Origin: Pectinophora gossypiella
Taxonomy: Eukaryota > Arthropoda > Insecta > Lepidoptera > Gelechiidae
DNA length: 64,000 nucleotides
NCBI RefSeq assembly: GCF_024362695.1
Contig: NC_065431.1
Location: 5,648,624-5,712,623 of the forward strand
Direction of reading: 5' to 3'
Position numbers and translations under genes: made by a program. Below, piece by piece: positions 52,218 through 61,900 of this stretch. The first letter of the stretch is position 1. The number at the start of each line of letters is the position of its first letter. The notes beneath the pieces were generated by a model. The model was given only the letters and a program-made list of their open reading frames with translations, made no database searches and was not told the origin of the DNA.

Positions 52218-52943
52218 TTAATGAGTAATTTTCCACTTTTTTTTGAAGAAGGGGTTTATAGGAGACGGTGTAGATGGCTTCAAATTGGTCTTCGAAGGTT
52301 TCCGACTGCTGTCGAAAGGAATTTTGGGACTTTGCCTCACACTTTTGTAGTAATCAATTGTACCTTGCATCGAATTGTTTTTAAGAACGAATTTCACCTT
52401 TTTGGGCGTGTCAAATGAGGTTTTATCCTTTTTTTCCTTAGGGGACAACTGTTTTTGATATATTTTGGCCTTTTTCGTTACGAGAGTTGGCGCGTTTTTA
52501 ACTTTGATGGCGCTATTTTGTTTTTTTTCTGGCTCGGGTTTTTTCTGTTTAGCCGTCTCTGGTTTAGGTTTTTCCATGTCCAGTTTAGGTTTGTCCGTTT
52601 TGGATTTTTCTTTTATTATTGTAGGGGCGTTTTTCGATTTTTGAATATGTTTTTCTGGTTTCTGCGCGCCAGATTGTGTTTTTTGTATATTTTTCGCGTC
52701 ACCTTTTTGTGCGTTCAATTTGGGCTCGGATTTCGCTTGTTTTTTATTTTTTTGCTTTTGTATTTTGTTGTTCTCGACGAGTGTATCGTCTACTTTTTTT
52801 TTCTTCGTGGGGCTGTCTCCGTTCTCTTTGTCCGCTTTCCGTTTTTTATTTTTCTTGTTGACATTTTCTTTGTTGGACGTGTCTTCGGGTTTGCCCTTCG
52901 TGTTCTTCCCTTCGGCCGCTTCCTCGACTTTCCAGTCACCGGC
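52218..52943 (-). CDS. RRP1: RRP1 last exon (lysine-rich tail, stop codon)
   Basis: AGDWKVEEAAEGKNTKGKPE leads a 241-residue, extremely lysine-rich region (KKNKKRKADKENGDSPTKKK), then KVKFVLKNNSMQGTIDYYKS and a PINPFFKKKWKITH end. VKFVL plus the proline-rich end resembles the C-termini of RRP1B-type proteins. The long open frame on the opposite strand is a mirror of the K/AAA codons. Confidence 0.9.
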   Translation of the reverse strand, partial: AGDWKVEEAAEGKNTKGKPEDTSNKENVNKKNKKRKADKENGDSPTKKKKVDDTLVENNKIQKQKNKKQAKSEPKLNAQKGDAKNIQKTQSGAQKPEKHIQKSKNAPTIIKEKSKTDKPKLDMEKPKPETAKQKKPEPEKKQNSAIKVKNAPTLVTKKAKIYQKQLSPKEKKDKTSFDTPKKVKFVLKNNSMQGTIDYYKSVRQSPKIPFDSSRKPSKTNLKPSTPSPINPFFKKKWKITH

Positions 52944-55900
52944 CTAGAATATAAAATTTATCGTCAAATAGATCACCTGATTGTCCGAAAAAGAAAGATG
53001 ATTCCGTGCTTCGGAGGGCACGTTAAGCCGTTGGTCCCGGCTATTAGCCGTAAAAACACCTCCACCAACCCGCAGTGGAGCAGCGTGGTGGAGTATGCTC
53101 CATACCCCCTCCGGTTGATTGAGGGGAGGCCTGTGCCCAGCAGTGGGACGTGTATAGGCTGTTTATGTTATGTGTTAAATAGATTTAGCGAGAAGATTAA
53201 AAAGAACAAAACCGTTTGAATTAACGTAGTGAAAGAAATGGAGATAATTAATAATTATTATATTATTGATTGGATCTCGAGTCGGGATCGCACACCCTAA
53301 TCGGTGGTGCACGGTCGTACAAACTTACATCGTCAAGTGGTACTTACAGCGTTGTTATGTGTGGCGGTCAGCGCGGCGACGTCCTCGACGATACTCAGTC
53401 CAGCTCGACTTTTAGCCAGCAGTCGCTTACGATGTTTACGGCTTAGACCTAAGAGCAAAACAGAAACCACAATCATATATTCAATGTTGGTTTGGACACG
53501 TAGAGCGTATGAAAATGATCCGTGCTTCGGAAGGCACGTTAAGCTGTCGGCCCCGGTTACTACTTACTGATGTAAGTATATAGTCGTTACATGAGCCATG
53601 TCAGGGGCCTATGGCGGCTCAGTAATAACCCTGACACCAGGGTTGATGGGGTTGGTAATCCACTTCACAACCCACACGACAGAAGAGAAGACCTGGTCTT
53701 CTTATACTATGAATTGATTATTACCTCTAAGAGCGAGTTCATCAGACGCCGGCAGCAGTGTCTTCTCCAGGGTGAGCAGAGATCTCGCAGCGCGGCCCAC
53801 TTTGGGCTTCACCACCACCTCTGCTGGAACCTCCTCCGGTTTGATGGCCAGAGGGTACTCCTTGTTCGCTAGTTGCTGGAACCTGCAAGGGAGAATTTAA
53901 CATTACATCGATTCTGTCTTACGATTGAAGAACTGTGGAGCTTGGTTGAGTAGAATACTGTGGACATCCGCACATGGAAATGACGGTGGATTGGTCATGT
54001 CCTTAGAAGACCTGTGGAACACCCGTCCCGACGAGCTCTGACTGTTTAGGACATTACAGGCTGATCACCTGATTGTCCGGAAGTAAGATGATCCGTGCTT
54101 CGGAAGGCACGTTAAGCCGTTGGTCCCGGTTACCACTTGCTAATGTAAGTAGTCGTTACACGAGCCATGTCAGGGGCCTTTGGCGGCGCAATAATAACCC
54201 TGACACCAGGGTTGATGAGGTTGGTACTCCACGGCACAACTTGAACCTGAATGCTGATTGTTTGTCTCTTTCGCACTTATGCGGTAACAATGAGATCTAT
54301 TGCTTCTATGCTGTTCTGGGACCATATAAAAAACATAGAACACGTTCAGCTGCTTCTCTTCCCGGGCATGTCGTAAAAACCGACAGAGGGATTGTGTCCT
54401 CTAACATGATGGACTAATGTTATGGGCGATAGGCTGATCCCTTATCACCATAAGGTTCATCATATCCATCTTTGGAATTCGTATCAACGGTGGCTGCAAG
54501 TTGTCTTTGATTACTTGTGGCTCTGCCCACCCCATTAGGGATTACGGGCGTGAGTTTATGTATGTATGTATGTAATGAGATCTATTCACTCACCTCTGCA
54601 TACATATCTTGGCTCGCTTGTGCGCCTTGGAGCCGGTGCTGGCGAGCAGCTCGCCGAGCATGCTGGCGAGCCGCGCGCTCGGCACTGGCAGCGGGGACAG
54701 CACCACGTCCACACGACCCGCGCGGGGGTCCAGGATGCGTTCCCTGTTGGACACAAATATAACTTTAACATACAGCCTATATACGTTCAACTGGGTCGTG
54801 TACTAGGTTCAAGATAAATTATGAAATTCTGATTACTAAATAAAGACACATCTAAAACTAACGAAAAACATTTTCTTTTTTCTATTAAACTTATTTATGA
54901 ATTTTAATCAAGAAAAACGTAATAATAAGTCCGACATTTTGTCACGTTTTTCTATGACGTCACAGAGTGCTTTTTCATACAAATTCCATAGTAATTTCGT
55001 GTTTTGACGTTTAGTAAAAAGTAACTGATTTGACTAGTTGGAAACTAGCCTACTGCTGGGCACAGGCCTCTCCTCTATCAACCGAAGGGAGTATGTAGCG
55101 TACTCCACCACGCTGCTCCACTGTGGTTTAGTGGAAGTGTTTTACGGTTGAGGCGGTTTAACGTGCCCTCCGAAGCACGGAATCACTATTTCGGACAATC
55201 AGGCGGTTCAAGCCTGCAATGTCCTTACCAAACAAAGGACAGTCTCACAAAGTGATTTCGACAATGTCCCCATCGGGAATCGAACCCGGACCTCCAGATC
55301 GTGAGCCCAGCGCTTTAGCCACTAGATCACAGAGGCTGTTGGATACGCAAATGTAACATTCATAAAACAAAGATGCATCTTACGTAAGTAAGTAATAACA
55401 GTTAAATTAGGTATTGAAATTGGCAGCCCTCACACGTCACCACACAGTTGCACGTTTACGATAATGTCAATGCGTCATCATCACCAGCCCATTAACGTCC
55501 CCACTGCTGGGGCACGGGCCTTCCCTATGGATGGATAGGGAGATCGGGCCTTAAACCATCACGCGGGCCCAGTGCGGATTGATGGTTATTAACGACTGCT
55601 AATACAGCCGGGACCAACGGCTTAACGTGCCTTCCGAAGCACGGAGGAGTTCGAGATGTTTTTTTTTGTGGTCACCCATCCTATGACCGGGTTTTGCGAA
55701 AGTTGCTTAACTTCAACAATCGCAGACCGAGCGCGTTTACCGCTGCGCCACCGAGCTCCTCAGTTAATGTGTAGTGTCTGTGTAAAACGAGGTAGTTTGT
55801 ATGAAGTGTCCGGGGTGTGGTTATAGGTGGATAAAATACTCATGTTTAATAATTACCTTTCCTCACCATCGGATTCTTCATCTGGGACTTCTTCATCATC

Positions 55901-58900
55901 ATCATCATCATCAGACACCAGTTGTAACGCATCCGGACCACCTTCCGGGCACCCCATCTGAGAAAAAATACAGAATAACTTTATTTTATTACTTTAGATG
56001 GTTCCGTGCTTCAGAGTGGACGTTAAGTCGTTAGTCCGGGCTACCATCAGCTCAACCAACACCACCACTGCCCCAGCTCCGACTGCCCCTCAAGTTCTGC
56101 CAGGCTACCTTCTGCCAGGCGGCGGCCCTGCCCTGGTACTGCAGACCCAGCTCCGACTGCCTCACTAGCACCCACCTGCTGCCAGGCGGCGGCCCTGCCC
56201 TGGTACTGCAGCCCCAGCTCCGACTGCCTCACTAGCACCTACCTGCTGCCAGGCGGCGGCCCTGCCCTGGTACTGCAGACCCAGCTCCGACTGCCTCACT
56301 AGGACCCACCTGCTGCCAGGCGGCGGCCCTGCCCTGGTACTGCAGCCCCAGCTCCGACTGCCTCACTAGCACCTACCTGCTGCCAGGCGGCGGCCCTGCC
56401 CTGGTACTGCAGACCCAGCTCCGACTGCCTCACTAGGACCCACCTGCTGCCAGGCGGCGGCCCTGCCCTGGTACTGCAGCCCCAGCTCCGACTGCCTCAC
56501 TAGCACCTACCTGCTGCCAGGCGGCGGCCCTGCCCTGGTACTGCAGACCCAGCTCCGACTGCCTCACTAGGACCCACCTGCTGCCAGGCGGCGGCCCTGC
56601 CCTGGTACTGCAGCCCCAGCTCCGACTGCCTCACTAGCACCTACCTGCTGCCAGGCGGCGGCCCTGCCCTGGTACTGCAGACCCAGCTCCGACTGCCTCA
56701 CTAGGACCCACCTGCTGCCAGGCGGCGGCCCTGCCCTGGTACTGCAGCCCCAGCTCCGACTGCCTCACTAGCACCTACCTGCTGCCAGGCGGCGGCCCTG
56801 CCCTGGTACTGCAGCCCCAGCTCCGACTGCCTCACTAGCACCTACCTGCTGCCAGGCGGCGGCCCTGCCCTGGTACTGCAGACCCAGCTCCGACTGCCTC
56901 ACTAGCACCCACCTGCTGCCAGGCGGCGGCCCTGCCCTGGTACTGCAGCCCCAGCTCCGACTGCCTCACTAGCACCTACCTGCTGCCAGGCGGCGGCCCT
57001 GCCCTGGTACTGCAGACCCAGCTCCGACTGCCTCACGAGCGCGGTGAGCGCCCGGCGGCACGCGGCGCACACCCCCGCCTCGCCCCCCGCGCACATGTAC
57101 ACGCACAGCGGCCGCAGGAGCTCCGCCACGCTGTCCGCCGGAATGTTGCCTTGTGATACCTGCAAAAGTTATAATAACATAACATAAACTGCCTATATAC
57201 GTCCCACTGCTGGGCAATGGCCTCCCCACAATCAACCGGAGCGGGTAAGGAGCATACTCCAGCACGCTGCTCCACTGCGGGTCGGTGGAGGTGTTTTTAC
57301 GGCTAATAGCCGGGAACGTGCCCCCCGAAACACGTAATCATCTTACTGTTCCAGACAATCAGGTGATTCAAACCTGAAAAGTCCTTACCAAACAAAGGAC
57401 AGTCTCACAAAGTGATTTCGACAATGTCCCCATCGGGAATCGGACCCGGACTTCCAGATCGTGAGCCTAACGCTCTAACCAATAGACCACGGAGGCTGGT
57501 AAAAAAAATTAACATAAACATAAATAGCCTATTACGTCCCACTGCTGGGCACAGGCCTCCTCTCAATCAACCGGAGAGGGTATGGAGCATACTCCACCAT
57601 GCTGCAGTGGAGCAGCGTGGTAAAAAAAAAAATAATTTAAAAAAAACACAAAGGGCCCTAGAAGGAGTTACATTGACCGAATTGGAGATGTCCTTAGAAA
57701 AGGTTTAGTACGATCTACTCGGAACCGGCGTGCGTGTATGAAGCGATTGATGAATGCGGAGGAAGCAAGAGAAGTATGTCAGGATCGAAGCAAATAGAAC
57801 CCTATAGTCTCTGCTTACCCCGGTGGAAAATAGGCGTGAGTTTATGTATGTCTTAAAAAAAGAACAATTAATACATACATTCCCGAAGATTTCGGGATCT
57901 CGCGAGATTGCATTCCCTATTTGATTCATAAATGATTATCGCGTGCTCATCGGTGAAGGAAAACATCGTGAGGAAACCCACATTCCCGGACGTTTCGGAG
58001 ATATATCACACAACAAAGAAAAGTGAATATCGAATTATCATGATCCGTGCTACAAGCCCGGTTACTGCTTACTGATGCAAGTACATAGTCGTTACATGAG
58101 CCATGCCAGGGGCCTTTAGCAGCTCAAGAACCCCTAACACCAGGGTTGATGAGGTTGGTAATCCACCTCACAACCCACACGATAGAAGAGAATGTTAAGT
58201 TAGGACTTACATACCTTTGCAATTTCTTCTAGGTAACAATCGATGATATGTAAAATCATTGATGTGGCGTTGCGGGCGTACAGTGGTGTCTTTACGGCCA
58301 AAATACCTATCGGAGAAGAAATAAAAAATAAATTTAGTTATCAGAAATTCATATTTATTTATTATTCGTATTATATTATTCATATATAATATTATAATAT
58401 ATTCATATACACTTCTCATCAAAAAAATCGAAACACTTCCGTTTTCATTGTTTCTGTCCGAATTTAACACAAAAATGAATTCATACGATGAAAAAAAATA
58501 CATAAATGTATAGCTGGCAGTTTGGCCATTACAGTAATAAGCGAAAATTCTAAATTCAAAATTAGAATTTCATTTGTTTATCTTATAAACGAAATGAATC
58601 ACTGTTTTGAGACAAATGTGTGTTTAGGGTTGGAGTACATTTAGCGTTTAAAAACTAAAAATTGGCGCCTATCCTTAAACTTTTTGTTTTTTATTTCAAT
58701 ACTGTGACTTTGGGACGTCTGAAAAAAGGTTTTTTTTCTAAAACGTATGGATACTTCGCCCACAGAAGCCGCCCAAGTTGTGGCATTGCTGGATTCTGGC
58801 CTTAGTCAGCGTGTTGTGGCTGCAAGACTGCATCTAAGCCTGTCATCTGTTCATAGAGTCTATAAACGTTATCGGGAGACTGGTTTGTTCACGCGCCGTT

Positions 58901-61900
58901 CAGGATCTGGCAGGAATCGGGTCACTTCTGAGCGAGATGATCGATTTATTGTAACAACTTCTTTAAGAAATCGACGCCTTAACGCTTTTCAACTGCAGCA
59001 GCGGCTTCGTGTTGTACGAAGGGTGGCTGTAAGTGACTCTACAATTAGAAGAAGGTTGAAGGATCGTGGACTGGTACCGCATAAGCCAGCAAATGGGCCG
59101 AAATTAACTGCAGACCATCGAAGAGCGCGCCTTAACTTTGCACGTGAGCACCTAAATTGGTCATACCTACAGTGGAGCAAAGTTCTCTTTTCTGATGAGT
59201 GTAAAATTATGCTGTATGGTAACGACGGAAGGAACAAGGTCTACAGAAGAGACGGAGAACGCTATGCACAATGCTGCATTGAAGAAAAGGTCAGCTATGG
59301 TGGCGGTTCGTGGACGGTTTGGGGAGGAATCAGCGCCGACGGTAAGACAGAGCTTGCTTTCGTGTCTGGGCCACGTCTGCCTGCATTAAACTGTCATCGG
59401 TACGTCGAAGAGTGTCTCGAGCCTCATGTGATGCCCTATGCACATTTTATTGGCAACGGCTTCATATTCATGCACGACAATGCTAGGGCTCACACCGCGG
59501 GCGTCGTACGAGATTATCTTAACGAAGTCGATATCTCTATTATGGAATGGCCAGCAAGAAGCCCGGACATGAATCTCATTGAACATCTGTGGGATGAATT
59601 AAAGAGACGAATTCGAGCAAGAGATCCTGCCCCAGAAACACTTAGCCAGCTGCAAGATGCAATCCAAGAGGAATGGGACAATATACCACAGCATGTGATC
59701 GTGACTCTCATCCGATCGATGAAGAACCGTATGGAAGCAGTAATTAGAGCTCGGGGAGGGAATACAAGTTATTAAATAAACGTTTATTAGCTTTTTTTTT
59801 CATTTACGTGTGTTGTTTTATCCATTTCCTTTATACTCCATACGGAATAAAAATGACTCATTTAACAAAATACGAAACCTATGAAAAATTCATTTAAATT
59901 TAGAACATTAACATTAAGATTTGATAAGCTCATATTACTCACTATTAAACGACATTTAACATTTATTCCTAAATGTACACATTTTTCTGATAATCCTGAC
60001 AAAACGTAAACTTGCAAGGTGTTTCGATTTTTTTGATGAGAAGTGTATATTATAATATATTATTCATATTTAGTTATAAGAAATTCATAATTTATCTTGA
60101 ACCTAGTACAGTCATAAGCAATATCATGTACCCACTTTAGAACCCTGTCGCACTATCATATTTGACATTTAATGAGACTTACGGTTTAATTTGTCAAAAA
60201 AAGTTAATGTGACATGGTTGCAAAGTGTCATCATCATCGCGTCCAAGCCGTGTCCGGCGACGGCGACTCCTAAATGTCTATCCCAGGTCGATGTTATGAT
60301 AGGCTCTAATGTGGCTAGCAAAACCGAACTTCGATTTGAAGGTTCGGCCACATGGCGCACAGAATAACTGGCCAGCAGAATTAAACGTATAGTTGTAGGA
60401 GGGCTTCTGTCGAGTCTTCCGTATACTGCAAAGTGTAAAAGTGTAGTGTGTGTGTGTTGTCTTGCAAAGTGTATACTGTATATGTTCGAGGGGTCGAGGT
60501 AAACCTAACTCAGCCGCTGGTGAGGAGCGGAGAGTTGCCGTTCTATACGTAGTATGGAGCTCGGTGGCGCAGCGGTAAACGCGCTCGGTCTGCGATTGTT
60601 GAAGTTAAGCAACTTTCGCAAAGGCCGGTCATAGGATGGGTGACCACAAAAAAAAAGTTTTCATCTCGAGCTCCTCCGTGCTTCGGAAGGCACGTTAAGC
60701 CGTTGGTCCCGGCTGCATTAGCAGTCGTTAACCATCAATCCGCACTGGGCCCGCGTGATGGTTTAAGGCCCGATCTCCCTATCCATCCATAGGGAAGGCC
60801 CGTGCCCCAGCAGTGGGGACGTTAATGGGCTGGTGATGAAATACATAGGCACTCACCGTCGGGTCCAGATAACATTTTAGCGTACTGACGGCACGCCTGC
60901 TCGCTCCACCCGCAACGGGCTACGCAGCGCAGGCTACCCCGAAGATATCTTCGAACCAGCTGTAATGTAACATCAACCACATTCATATTAGGTATAAACC
61001 AATATTTATTCAAAATTCTTACTTGCATACTATGATGGTGTACAAGTTTGTAAGTTACATATGAGTTTCACATCATAGACCCTTTCGGGCACAACAAAAT
61101 AGAACTTTAAAAGCGAGAAGGAAGCTTTACAAATAGTAACATCAGTATCATTAAGGTATTCACTAGTGCTGTAGTAACATTTATTAATTAGAAATTCTTT
61201 TATTTTTTTAATATAGATTTTGTCACTTTTTTCTTCTTTTAATATGTTAGGCAGTTTATTATAAATTTTGATGGACATCACATATGGGCTAGAAGAATGT
61301 AGGACCAGTCTAGATATAGGTAAATTTAAGCTTTTTCCATGACGCAATATGTATTTTACAGGGAGATCTTCGCGACGTTTAAATAAATCTAGGTATTTAC
61401 GAACAAATTTACAATTTTTTAAAATATATAGAGAACCATCTGTTAGAATAAGGAATAATCTTCTACCGTGTGGGTTGTGAGCTGGATTACCAACCCCATT
61501 AACCCTGCTTATTATCCCTTATACCAACCAACGGCCTCCGTGGTCCAGTGGTTAGAGCGTTGGGCGCACGATCCTGAGATCCCGGGTTGGAATCCCGGTG
61601 GGGACATAACGTAAAAATCATTTTGTCATCCCTAGTTTGGTTAGGACATTACAGGCTGATCACCTGATTGTCCGAAAGTAAAGTAAGATGATCCGTGCTG
61701 AAGGCACGTTAAGCCTTTAGTCCCGGTTACTATTTACTGATGTTCGCAATCTATCACCCTTGGATAATAAGCACTTCTTGTGGTGTATAGGTATCATTTT
61801 AGGTAAGCGACCAGTGTCGCTTCCTATTTTGGGCCTTAGTTGGCTAGATCCTGCGGCAGCCTCCTTTTTAGTCTTAGTTGTGTGTGCTCATCCATGAGCG

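Noticed and set aside
52455..52950. Phe-rich open frames on the plus strand
   Set aside because: Mirror of the lysine-rich last exon of RRP1; no splice support and SINE-B sequence at the end.
54517..54817. Plus-strand Ala/Arg-rich frames
   Set aside because: Complement of the GC-rich RRP1 exon 54594-54743.
58989..59711. Minus-strand frames within the transposon
   Set aside because: Shadows of the transposase gene.
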